The notes: generated by a model from the sequence alone, not told the origin. Shown: positions 6,413 through 13,072, counted from the stretch's first letter. The stretch: DNA of 16,524 bases from CAYGBW01 sp964348185 (GCA_964348185.1 CAYGBW010000074.1:1-16524), one strand, 5' to 3'. Translations and numbers: made by a program.

Positions 6413-7711
6413 GTGAGCAATTTGGGGGAAAACACAGAAACCAAGACCCATGAGCGTTCTACCCCTAAAGGGGCCAACCTTCTACGCCGTATCCACCGCG
6501 TGCAAGAACACTCTCCAGTGGAAAGGGTTGGAGAGTTTCTGCGTCACCCCTCCCGTGGGGTGGGGGAGAGATCTACCCCACATGGCAGTCGACGGGGGCT
6601 GGATTCGGCACAGATGGCCCTTCCGGGCATTGGATCGTGCGGTCGCCCCTCAGTCGCCAATAGGCGGTTTACGTTTGATCAATTTGTCGTGGGTCCTTGC
6701 AACCGATTTGCCTATCAGGCGGCATGGGTTGTGGCGAATGGGAAGGGAAATGCCTATAACCCTCTCTACTTCTCTGGAGGGAGCGGATTAGGAAAGAGCC
6801 ATCTCTCCGGTGCCATTGGAAATCACGTTCGGGGTCTCGACCCAATCAGTCGAATACTCTATGTCACTTCAGAGGAATTCGTTAACGAAATGGTCTCTTC
6901 AATACGGAAAAACGACATGTGGGGTTTCAAGGAGAAATACCGCAGAAGATGCGACATTCTTTTTATCGATGGTGTCCAATTTCTGAGTGGGAAAGACAAA
7001 ACCCAGACTGAGCTCTCCCACACACTCGATCATCTGTATAACTTTGGGAAGCAGATTATTCTTACCGGTAATGTGCCTCCCCATAAGCTCAGCCGTATGA
7101 CCGACGGACTAAAGTCGCGACTAGGGTGTGGCCTGGTGGTCGATATTCAGCCTCCTGATCGCGAGACGCGGCGCCGCATTCTCCGTCTTAAGGCAGAATC
7201 TGATGGGGTGGCCCTGCCTGAAGAGGTGGTCGATCTGCTCGCCTCTCGGATCTGTGGAAACGTACGGCAGCTGGAGGGCCTCTTGATTAATCTGATGGCG
7301 AAGTCTTCGCTGCTATTCCGTCCCATAGATCTCGACCTAGCCCAGGAGGTGATGGGGTCATTTCAGGGGGCGGAAAGCCATAGAGTCACGATTGACTCGA
7401 TTCAAAAAGTGGTGGCACAGCAGTATCACCTTGACGTGGAGCAGCTCATCTCTCGATCGAGGAGAAAAAGCATCTGCCATCCGCGGCAAATGGCGATGTA
7501 TCTCTCCCGGAAGTTGACCGAGGAATCACTCGACGTCATTGGCAGGGCCTTTTGTCGAGATCATGCCTCCGTTATTCATTCCATTGGGGTCGTTGAGAGG
7601 CATATCAAAGAGAAGGCAACGGTTCGGAGAGAGCTCGAATTTCTTGTGGAAAAGCTAAAACTTACAGAAAAAGCCCTCTCTGAATTGATCGGATCCTCTG
7701 GACGTCGATGA
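6413..7711 (+). CDS. Divergent DnaA-like AAA+ protein without recognisable domain I
   Basis: Homolog of the replication initiator DnaA. GTG 6413 is chosen because GGAGGT lies at 6403-6408; GTG 6383 and ATG 6401 are in frame but lack a ribosome-binding site. The 432-residue product begins with about 84 residues of unstructured-looking sequence instead of the DnaB-contacting domain I. The AAA+ domain starts at RFTFDQFVVG (about 85) with Walker A GGSGLGKS (122-129), Walker B LFIDGVQF, sensor 1 LTGN, arginine-finger segment LKSRLG (Arg236) and sensor 2 GNVRQLEG (Arg285). Domain IV has HPRQMAMYLSRKLT and a helix-turn-helix CRDHASVIHS (381-390). Compared with E. coli DnaA from memory: Walker B DD is DG, sensor 1 Asp is Asn, the Arg four residues before the finger is Gly, and the GGRDHTTV signature is one residue shorter with Thr-Thr changed to Ala-Ser. 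No dnaN neighbour is present. It is more likely a paralog than the main initiator, and is unlike Hda because domain IV is kept. Confidence 0.88.
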   Translation: MSNLGENTETKTHERSTPKGANLLRRIHRVQEHSPVERVGEFLRHPSRGVGERSTPHGSRRGLDSAQMALPGIGSCGRPSVANRRFTFDQFVVGPCNRFAYQAAWVVANGKGNAYNPLYFSGGSGLGKSHLSGAIGNHVRGLDPISRILYVTSEEFVNEMVSSIRKNDMWGFKEKYRRRCDILFIDGVQFLSGKDKTQTELSHTLDHLYNFGKQIILTGNVPPHKLSRMTDGLKSRLGCGLVVDIQPPDRETRRRILRLKAESDGVALPEEVVDLLASRICGNVRQLEGLLINLMAKSSLLFRPIDLDLAQEVMGSFQGAESHRVTIDSIQKVVAQQYHLDVEQLISRSRRKSICHPRQMAMYLSRKLTEESLDVIGRAFCRDHASVIHSIGVVERHIKEKATVRRELEFLVEKLKLTEKALSELIGSSGRR

Positions 7712-7768
7712 CAGGAAAAGGGACTGCGTGCTCTTGCGGTTGACGAGATATTGAATGGACGTGGGCTT

Positions 7769-7785
7769 GCCTAGCAAGAAAAACA
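7769..7785 (-). repeat. 17-base repeat, copy 2 (dnaA-like/fmdB convergent junction)
   Basis: Reverse complement of the copy at 5025-5041. Here it lies between the dnaA-like stop (7711) and the fmdB stop (7812), and its left end extends into a CTTGC-CTA-GCAAG inverted repeat (7766-7778). Read on the minus strand, the five Ts come before the inverted repeat rather than after it, so it is not a normal terminator for fmdB. Confidence 0.6.
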
Positions 7786-7811
7786 GAACGGCTGGTCTCG
7801 GGGGTTCGGTT

Positions 7812-8042
7812 TCAGTGTTTCAGGCTGCAAGTCGAGCAGCCGGTAGGGGAGGGGGTGCAAGAGCCACAGTCTGAGGCAGCCGTGCTCTTGAAATGGCTGC
7901 CAACAGAAAAGGCGCACACCGACATCAACTTGCTCACCTGAGTGTCCTGGCACTCCGGACAGGCCACAGGCTCAGAGTCGGTAAAAACCAGTTTTTCAAA
8001 TTCCTTTCCACAATGGCCGCAGTGGTATTCGTAGATCGGCAT
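7812..8042 (-). CDS. FmdB-family zinc ribbon protein
   Basis: A 76-residue protein of the FmdB (putative regulatory protein) zinc ribbon family. The N-terminus MPIYEYHCGHCGKEFEKL is diagnostic. Cys8, Cys11, Cys28 and Cys31 form two CxxC knuckles that should bind one zinc ion. A second Cys-rich part follows: Cys43, then Cys59-x2-Cys62-x6-Cys69-x2-Cys72 near the C-terminus. The family was named from the amide-utilisation gene cluster of Methylophilus; its general molecular role is not settled. The start is supported by AGGAGC 9 bases before ATG and by a good promoter on the same strand about 85 bases upstream. It is convergent with the dnaA-like gene and divergent from tpiA. Its role here cannot be told from context. 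Confidence 0.88.
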   Translation of the reverse strand: MPIYEYHCGHCGKEFEKLVFTDSEPVACPECQDTQVSKLMSVCAFSVGSHFKSTAASDCGSCTPSPTGCSTCSLKH

Positions 8043-8126
8043 CTCTCAACGCTCCTAGGAAAGCACTGGTAATCCCCCTTCTCCTCGTTGGTTAGGCTAG
8101 GATGGTTCGCAACCTTGTTTCCTAAA

Positions 8127-8154
8127 GATATAATACTTTCGATCTTTTTGTCAA
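8127..8154 (-). promoter_or_regulatory. sigma70-type promoter for fmdB
   Basis: On the minus strand a consensus -35 TTGACA (8149-8154) and TATATC (8127-8132) are separated by 16 bases. The predicted start near 8120 leaves a leader of about 80 bases before the fmdB ATG, which includes the AGGAGC ribosome-binding site. Confidence 0.5.
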
Positions 8155-8213
8155 CTGAGGCCCCCTTGATGGTTGAATTTCCCAGGGGTTCACGGTAGTC
8201 TTCTTCGGCCTTG

Positions 8214-8225
8214 CAATTCGAATTG
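8214..8225. repeat. Perfect 12-bp palindrome CAATTCGAATTG
   Basis: A perfect palindrome in the non-coding region between the fmdB and tpiA promoters. Its centre is 42 bp, four helical turns, from the centre of the 16-bp palindrome at 8254-8269. A dimeric regulator site is possible; the regulator is unknown. Confidence 0.45.
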
Positions 8226-8253
8226 AGCGGTAGGGGAATGATGGAATTTCAAA

Positions 8254-8269
8254 GGAATCGATCGATTCC
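8254..8269. repeat. Perfect 16-bp palindrome GGAATCGATCGATTCC
   Basis: A perfect palindrome about 105 bp upstream of the tpiA -35 box and about 100 bp from the fmdB -35 box. No gene covers it with confidence. It could be an operator for either divergent gene, and belongs with the palindrome at 8214-8225. Confidence 0.5.
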
Positions 8270-8373
8270 GATGAAGAGAGCCGCGGTTTGAATGATGGTT
8301 GTCACAAATCCAAAACACGCCATCCATCGTCTCCGTTGTTTCGGCCAGATGGGTAGAGACTTCCAAAAAGAAG

Positions 8374-8401
8374 TTGACTCTCAACTGACAATGTCTATAA
8401 G
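8374..8401 (+). promoter_or_regulatory. sigma70-type promoter for tpiA-secG-tRNA-Leu
   Basis: TTGACT (8374-8379) and TATAAG (8396-8401) with a 16-base spacer, the best promoter on the plus strand of the window. Transcription from about 8408 gives a leader of about 110 bases before tpiA. In that leader CCCCT (8486-8490) can pair with AGGGG (8508-8512) of the ribosome-binding region. Confidence 0.6.
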
Positions 8402-8519
8402 GTGAAGGGTATCGGGCTTTTCACAACATGGGGAATATCGTTAGTCATCACCGAAAGATGTCGTTATCTCTCTTCTGAGAACAGACCCCTGAGACAGAAC
8501 CGGGGAAAGGGGAGAACTG

Positions 8520-9278
8520 ATGCGAGAGCCTATTTTTGTCGGAAACTGGAAGATGAACAAGACCGCTCAGGAAGCCGTGAATCTGGTATTGGAGTTGAAA
8601 CCTCTGATTGCCGACGTGTCCGATGTGGCAGTCGCCGTAGCTCCTCCCTTCACAGCCCTATTTGTGGTGAGTCGCGAGATTCAAGGGACCAATATCCAAC
8701 TCTGTGCCCAGGACGTTTTCTGGGAAAAGGAAGGGGCTTTCACAGGCGAAGTTTCTGCTGCAATGTTGAAGGATGCGGGGTGTCGTTTCGTGATCCTTGG
8801 ACACTCCGAAAGGCGCCAGTATTTCGGAGAAACCGATATCGGGGTCAACAGGAAGATCAAGGCGGCCCTGACGGAGGGATTGAGCCCAATTGTCTGTGTG
8901 GGAGAAACCCTTGAGGAGAGGGAGTCGGGAAAGGCACTTTCCAGAGTGAGAAGCCAGGTTCAAGGGTGTTTTGAGGGACTATCCGGCCAGCATATGGAGA
9001 CGCTCATCGTCGCTTATGAACCGGTCTGGGCCATCGGTACTGGAAAGACAGCAACTCCCGACCAGGCGGAGGAGATGCACCGAGAGATCAGGACCATTTT
9101 GGAAGAGATGTTTGGGGGAGATACGGCAGAGGGAGTCAGGATTCAGTATGGGGGAAGTGTCACCCCGGCGAACATCACGGATCTGATGAAGCAACCCGAT
9201 ATCGATGGTGCCCTTGTGGGAGGCGCAAGCCTCAAGGCCGATTCATTTTCGAGGATTGTTAGACTCGAAGAAAAATGA
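8520..9278 (+). CDS. tpiA: Triosephosphate isomerase
   Basis: Interconverts dihydroxyacetone phosphate and glyceraldehyde 3-phosphate in glycolysis and gluconeogenesis. The 252-residue length is typical of the TIM barrel. Catalytic and binding residues are visible: Asn9 and Lys11 (GNWKMN), the electrophile His95 (ILGHSERR), the base Glu167 in AYEPVWAIGTGKTATP with the mobile loop after it, and the phosphate-binding QYGGSV and ALVGGASL segments. The start ATG 8520 has AAAGGGGAG 5 bases upstream. secG follows after 28 bases on the same strand, and tRNA-Leu after that, so the three probably form one transcript. Nothing unusual was seen. Confidence 0.97.
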   Translation: MREPIFVGNWKMNKTAQEAVNLVLELKPLIADVSDVAVAVAPPFTALFVVSREIQGTNIQLCAQDVFWEKEGAFTGEVSAAMLKDAGCRFVILGHSERRQYFGETDIGVNRKIKAALTEGLSPIVCVGETLEERESGKALSRVRSQVQGCFEGLSGQHMETLIVAYEPVWAIGTGKTATPDQAEEMHREIRTILEEMFGGDTAEGVRIQYGGSVTPANITDLMKQPDIDGALVGGASLKADSFSRIVRLEEK

Positions 9279-9306
9279 TAAGATTCCTCCAAGAAGGGGG
9301 TTTAGC

Positions 9307-9624
9307 ATGTTGCCGCAATTCATCCTGATCATTCATGTGCTCGTCTGTATCGCCCTTATCCTAATCGTTTTGCTCCAGACGGGGAAAGGGGCGTCTATGG
9401 GGGCGGCTTTCGGTGGTTCGAGTCAGACCCTGTTCGGAAGCCCGGGGGCTGCGGGCTTTCTAACCAAGATAACCACCATTGCCGCGGTCATGTTTATGAT
9501 GACATCTCTTCTGCTGGCTTTCTGGTCCACCCCCCAGAGGGCCAGTCTGACCTCCGAGCAACCGGTCTCCGAGGAGACGATTCCCGTGGAGGAAGAGGGC
9601 CTGCCGCCAGCGGCGCCCGAATAA
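9307..9624 (+). CDS. secG: Protein translocase subunit SecG
   Basis: Small inner-membrane subunit of the SecYEG channel that assists SecA-driven protein export. The 105-residue product has two transmembrane segments (about residues 5-23 and 52-73) and the conserved loop VLLQTGKGASMGAAFGGSSQTLFGSPGA, of which LLQ.GKGA and GGS are typical of SecG. The C-terminal tail, from about residue 76, is acidic and proline-rich as in many bacterial SecG proteins. ATG 9307 is chosen because AAGAAGGGGG lies upstream and the protein begins directly with the first membrane helix. It is the second gene of the tpiA transcript; tpiA-secG linkage is common in bacteria. The stop is 47 bases before tRNA-Leu. Confidence 0.95.
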   Translation: MLPQFILIIHVLVCIALILIVLLQTGKGASMGAAFGGSSQTLFGSPGAAGFLTKITTIAAVMFMMTSLLLAFWSTPQRASLTSEQPVSEETIPVEEEGLPPAAPE

Positions 9625-9671
9625 CCGCCGGATCGGGATCAGAGAAAAGAAGAAGGCCACCTAGGGGGAGT

Positions 9672-9755
9672 GCCGAAGTGGTGGAATTGGTAGACACGCC
9701 ATCTTGAGGGGGTGGTGGGCGACAGCCTGTGGGGGTTCGAGTCCCCCCTTCGGCA
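9672..9755 (+). tRNA. tRNA-Leu (anticodon GAG)
   Basis: A class II tRNA. The acceptor stem GCCGAAG (9672-9678) pairs with CTTCGGC (9748-9754), with discriminator A at 9755. The anticodon stem is CCATC/GGTGG around loop TTGAGGG, giving anticodon GAG at 9706-9708, which reads CUC and CUU. A long variable arm with GGC/GCC follows, and the T arm is GGGGG-TTCGAGT-CCCCC. CCA is not encoded; the next bases are TCG. It is probably cotranscribed with secG and would need 3' trailer removal plus CCA addition. Confidence 0.96.
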
Positions 9756-9766
9756 TCGGTCACAGG

Positions 9767-9801
9767 AAAGGGTGCAAATTCAATGGATTGCACCCTTTTT
9801 T
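9767..9801 (+). terminator. Intrinsic terminator after tRNA-Leu
   Basis: GGGTGCAA (9770-9777) pairs perfectly with TTGCACCC (9788-9795) across a 10-base loop and is followed by TTTTTT (9796-9801). AAA before the left arm can extend the stem into the T-run. It lies 11 bases after the tRNA and ends the tpiA-secG-tRNA transcript. Confidence 0.9.
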
Positions 9802-10026
9802 CGTGGTCCTTGGTCGGTTGTTTCTGCTCTCTGAAACTTCCCGTTCTTCTCCCTATTTGAAGCCCAACGAAATCCTGAATTTCAACACTCCAGTGCTCCA
9901 GAACTCCATGACCCCAGCAACAAGTCCAATCAGGCAGACTAGTTCTGACCGCCTTTAAGAGGGACATCAGAGTCACGTCCTTTGGGTGTGCAGCCTCCTT
10001 TTTTGATCTTACCGGAGCACCTCAGG

Positions 10027-10043
10027 AAAACCTTGTCAGGTTT
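10027..10043 (-). terminator. Weak terminator candidate for the hybrid kinase gene
   Basis: On the minus strand AAACCT-GACA-AGGTTT forms a 6-bp stem with a 4-base loop 21 bases after the kinase stop. The T-run is short and mostly inside the stem. It is the only hairpin near the gene end, so it is listed with low weight. Confidence 0.3.
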
Positions 10044-10064
10044 ATGTTTAACGGAAAGAGTCTT

Positions 10065-12713
10065 TCAATGGAGTTCCATACCTTTTGCCACCAGTTTGCG
10101 AATTTCACTGATTCTGAAGGGCTTTGCAATGAACAGGTCAACCCCTGCCCGTTTCATTCGTTGACGATCGGGTTGGAGCCCCCAGCCGGTGATAATGGCC
10201 ACAGGGATTTTTGGATGTAGCTCTTTGATCTCTTTCGCAAGCTGCCAGCCCGACATGTCGGGCATTCCCAGGTCTGTCAGAACCATGTCGAACCGATTGG
10301 TTTTGAAAGCTGAAAGTCCTTCCTTTGCGTCCTTGGCCACAGTCACGGTGTGACCGTCGAGAGAGAGAATCTCACTGAGACTGTTCCGGATTTCCGGTTC
10401 GTCGTCAATGACGAGGATGTTCGCTTTTTGGGTTCTGTCGGGAATGACTTCTTGGGGGGGATCCATCTTTGAGCTTGCTCTGGTGGGGAGTTTTACATGA
10501 AAAGTCGATCCTTTTTTCCCATCGCTCGACAGGGTAATCTCACCGCCGTGTCGTTCGATGATCCTATAGGAAACACTGAGGCCAAGACCGCTACTCTTGG
10601 GGCCTTTTGTTGTGAAAAAAGGGTCGAAGATCTTCCCCCGTATTTCCTTCGGGGTTCCCAATCCTGTGTCCGCCACAGAAATGCGGGTCAAGGGGCCAAT
10701 GGTTTCGGTTCTAATCTTCAGTTCACCCCCTGAGGGCATGGCGTCTAGAGCGTTGATGACCAGATTGATGAGGACCTCTCTCAGTTCTGAAGGAATCCCC
10801 GCGACCGGTTGAACTGCCCTTAGCTCTTTCTTGATCGTAAACTTGATTCCCCTCGATTCTGATTCGTCCTTCCACCGAGGGCGGGTAAGCTCTAAGACCT
10901 CCATAACTAGACGGTTCAGGTCGGTTTGAACGAAGTCTTTTTCTGCTTTGGTCCGGGTAAACTCCTGAATCCTTCGAACGGTTTCCGCCGCATCGGAAGA
11001 GGCTCGCTCGATGACATCCAGGCCACTCAAGAGATGTTTGGTGGAACTCCTCCTCTCTCTCCCCCCGTGGGTGGTTAGATACAGCTTCATCAGCTCGGCC
11101 CTGCCAAGGATGGCCGCTAAAAAGTTATTGAAATCATGGGCAACCCCCCCTGCCATCTCTCCCAAGGCCTTGAGTTTCTCCGCCTGGAGGATCCTCTCCT
11201 CATACTGTTTTCTCTCAGTAATGTCGTGGCCAATGGCGATGGTGCCAACGCTTTTCCCTTTGGAATTGAGAATCGGCTTGTTGGCCCAGGAGACCCAAAT
11301 CCTTCGTCCGTCCTTGGTGATGTTGACGTTTTCATTGACCTGATATTTTGCCGGGTTTCTCGGAATATCCAAGATCATGTCTCTCAATTCCGGTGGCACG
11401 ATGGTTCCCACCACGTTCTTGCCCATGATCTCGCTTGCCGTAAAGCCAAAGAACTTCTGGGCATACTCATTGAAGAAAGTGATGTGTCCCTTCAGGTCCA
11501 TCTTGATGATAATGCTGTTGGCATGCTCGACCAACTCCCGGTATTTCTGTTCTGAATCAATGAGGGCTCTTTCGGCCTCCACACGCTCGGTGATGTCGAT
11601 GGCCATCTCATAACGAACCATCCTGCCATCTGGCCACCGGATGGCCCGGTCGATACACCGATAATAGCGGTTGTTCTTTTGATTCTCAAAGACCCAGATG
11701 TAGGATTTTCCGAGATTCTCCCCGAAGATCCTGTCATTGGTACAGAAGTCACAGGCCCGTCTCTTCCTATGGAGGGTATGGTAGCATTTTTTCCCCAGGA
11801 TTTGATCTCCAAAGGTATTATGGGCTGCCTTGTTGGCGAAGAGCAACTCGTACGAGTGGGGATCTGACACATAGACAATCTCGTCAATGCTGTCGAAGAT
11901 CGACAGAAACTGCCGTCTCTCAGCGTTGAGAGCGTCCTCGATCCGCTTTCGGTAGGTTATATCCCGACCCGTGGTCAGGACCGCCGAGACTTCCCCATTC
12001 TGATCGAAAATAGGGCTGACGGTCATGGAAAACCAGAGGGGCTTACCTCCCCAGGAGATTGAGTTTTCATATTCCACGGGTTGGGCGTGTTCAAAGACCC
12101 AGAGACTCCTTTCCCGAAACCCATCGGCCACGTCTTTTGGAAGGAGTTCGTTAATGGTTTTACCGATCAGTTCAGGAGGATTGGTGTCGTACTTCTCTTT
12201 GCCCCAAAAGAAGGAGAGGCATTTCCCGTCCCTGTCGACCACAAAGATGAGATCCTGCATGGCCTGAAGAATGGCTTGCAGATGCTGTTCTGATTGGCTT
12301 AGAGCCTCCTCCGTTTTTTTCCGGCGGCTGATATCCCTTGTAATCTCAACAACAGAATAGACAGAGCCGTCCTCATCGAACATGGGGGAGGAGGTGACCT
12401 CCCAGATGATCGCATTGGAATTGCCCAACTCGGCCGTGTGAATTCTACCGTCCTCAAAGGTCTCGGCTGCGGGACACCATGCACAGGTCTCTCTCATGCC
12501 GTGATAGACCCAGTGGCACGGTTGTCCGATGATCGCCGATCCAAAAAGCTTCTTCATGATCGGATTGGCATAGGAAACCTTCATGTCCCGGGTAATCACA
12601 GAGATTCCGTCGCCCATCCCCTCGAAGATCGCTTTGAACTTGTCCCTTTCCTCTTTGACAGCTCTTTCCAGATCCTCTCTTTGAGACGGTTTCACGGAAG
12701 CCTCCCTGAGCAT
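10065..12713 (-). CDS. Cytoplasmic hybrid sensor histidine kinase with four PAS domains and a receiver
   Basis: An 882-residue two-component protein. Four PAS domains lie at about 24-130, 143-255, 264-378 and 388-503, each ending in a DIT/DIS-R-like PAC boundary. The HisKA domain has phospho-acceptor His526 in GEMAGGVAHDFNN. The ATPase domain shows the N box (Asn650, Asn654 in LINLVINALDAM), DTGLG (682-686), FDPFFTTK and SGLGLS (708-713). The C-terminal receiver has Asp770/Asp771, phospho-acceptor Asp814 (LTDLGMPDM), Thr842 and Lys864 (AKPF). All catalytic residues are present. No signal peptide or membrane helix is seen, so it should sense an internal signal. PAS1 and PAS3 share the pattern C-x4-H-x5-C-x2-C (Cys66/77/80 and Cys310/321/324), which hints at metal or redox sensing. 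No separate response regulator adjoins it; the target is unknown. pilY1 is divergent from it. Confidence 0.95.
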   Translation of the reverse strand: MLREASVKPSQREDLERAVKEERDKFKAIFEGMGDGISVITRDMKVSYANPIMKKLFGSAIIGQPCHWVYHGMRETCAWCPAAETFEDGRIHTAELGNSNAIIWEVTSSPMFDEDGSVYSVVEITRDISRRKKTEEALSQSEQHLQAILQAMQDLIFVVDRDGKCLSFFWGKEKYDTNPPELIGKTINELLPKDVADGFRERSLWVFEHAQPVEYENSISWGGKPLWFSMTVSPIFDQNGEVSAVLTTGRDITYRKRIEDALNAERRQFLSIFDSIDEIVYVSDPHSYELLFANKAAHNTFGDQILGKKCYHTLHRKRRACDFCTNDRIFGENLGKSYIWVFENQKNNRYYRCIDRAIRWPDGRMVRYEMAIDITERVEAERALIDSEQKYRELVEHANSIIIKMDLKGHITFFNEYAQKFFGFTASEIMGKNVVGTIVPPELRDMILDIPRNPAKYQVNENVNITKDGRRIWVSWANKPILNSKGKSVGTIAIGHDITERKQYEERILQAEKLKALGEMAGGVAHDFNNFLAAILGRAELMKLYLTTHGGRERRSSTKHLLSGLDVIERASSDAAETVRRIQEFTRTKAEKDFVQTDLNRLVMEVLELTRPRWKDESESRGIKFTIKKELRAVQPVAGIPSELREVLINLVINALDAMPSGGELKIRTETIGPLTRISVADTGLGTPKEIRGKIFDPFFTTKGPKSSGLGLSVSYRIIERHGGEITLSSDGKKGSTFHVKLPTRASSKMDPPQEVIPDRTQKANILVIDDEPEIRNSLSEILSLDGHTVTVAKDAKEGLSAFKTNRFDMVLTDLGMPDMSGWQLAKEIKELHPKIPVAIITGWGLQPDRQRMKRAGVDLFIAKPFRISEIRKLVAKGMELH

Positions 12714-12813
12714 AGCACAACCCTTCGAGGTGCGTGCAAATAAGATACCATCACTTCATCAGCCGCCGGATCGAAAACCCGGGGTGATTCGTTTTTGAGC
12801 GGTGGGTTTTCTG

Positions 12814-12841
12814 AGGATAGGAGTTTGACATCTTCTGTCAA
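12814..12841 (-). promoter_or_regulatory. Candidate promoter for the hybrid kinase
   Basis: On the minus strand a consensus -35 TTGACA (12836-12841) and TATCCT (12814-12819) are separated by 16 bases, leaving a leader of about 95 bases before ATG 12713. The -35 is one arm of TTGACA-N5-TGTCAA (12825-12841), and a third TTGACA lies at 12846-12851. Confidence 0.45.
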
Positions 12842-12851
12842 CGAATTGACA

Positions 12852-13041
12852 ATAAGGGGAGAAAAGTCGAAGCCGGATCAGACAATTTAACTATCAGTAA
12901 TTCCAGAGGAAAGATTATGATCCCTTGGCCTTTTCCTCTATTCTCGTCGCCTTTCTCCAGGCCCATTCGGAGCTGCTTGAGTTTAGAGACTCTCGAGGAA
13001 GACCCTGGAAGGAACTTGTTGACAGCGCAGTTTTTTTTAAC
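12852..13041. other. Non-coding part of the kinase/pilY1 divergent region
   Basis: No gene is supported here. Open frames on both strands (for example ATG 12917 to TGA 13117, 66 residues, with AGAGGAAAG before it) show no family features. A run of eight T at 13031-13038 lies just upstream of the pilY1 inverted repeat, where an A/T-rich UP element would sit. Confidence 0.4.
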
Positions 13042-13065
13042 TATGCTTGCACGTGAGCAAGCATA
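13042..13065. promoter_or_regulatory. 9+9 bp perfect inverted repeat, likely operator upstream of pilY1
   Basis: TATGCTTGC-N6-GCAAGCATA is a perfect inverted repeat with a centre-to-centre half-site spacing of 15 bp. It ends 7 bases before a TATACT -10 candidate, so a bound dimer would cover the -35 region. No T-run follows, so it is not a terminator. The regulator is unknown. Confidence 0.55.
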
Positions 13066-13072
13066 CCGGGTG

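Noticed and set aside
8190..8384. Minus-strand 64-codon frame upstream of fmdB
   Set aside because: It has no recognisable features or ribosome-binding site and overlaps the tpiA promoter and both palindromes.
9494..9976. Minus-strand open frame of 160 codons across secG, tRNA-Leu and the terminator
   Set aside because: It includes the tRNA complement, which gives the familiar spurious GGTRTPTGCRPPP peptide, and it is antisense to secG.
10611..10619. DnaA box consensus match TGTGAAAAA
   Set aside because: It is a single match inside the kinase coding sequence, at about the frequency expected by chance.
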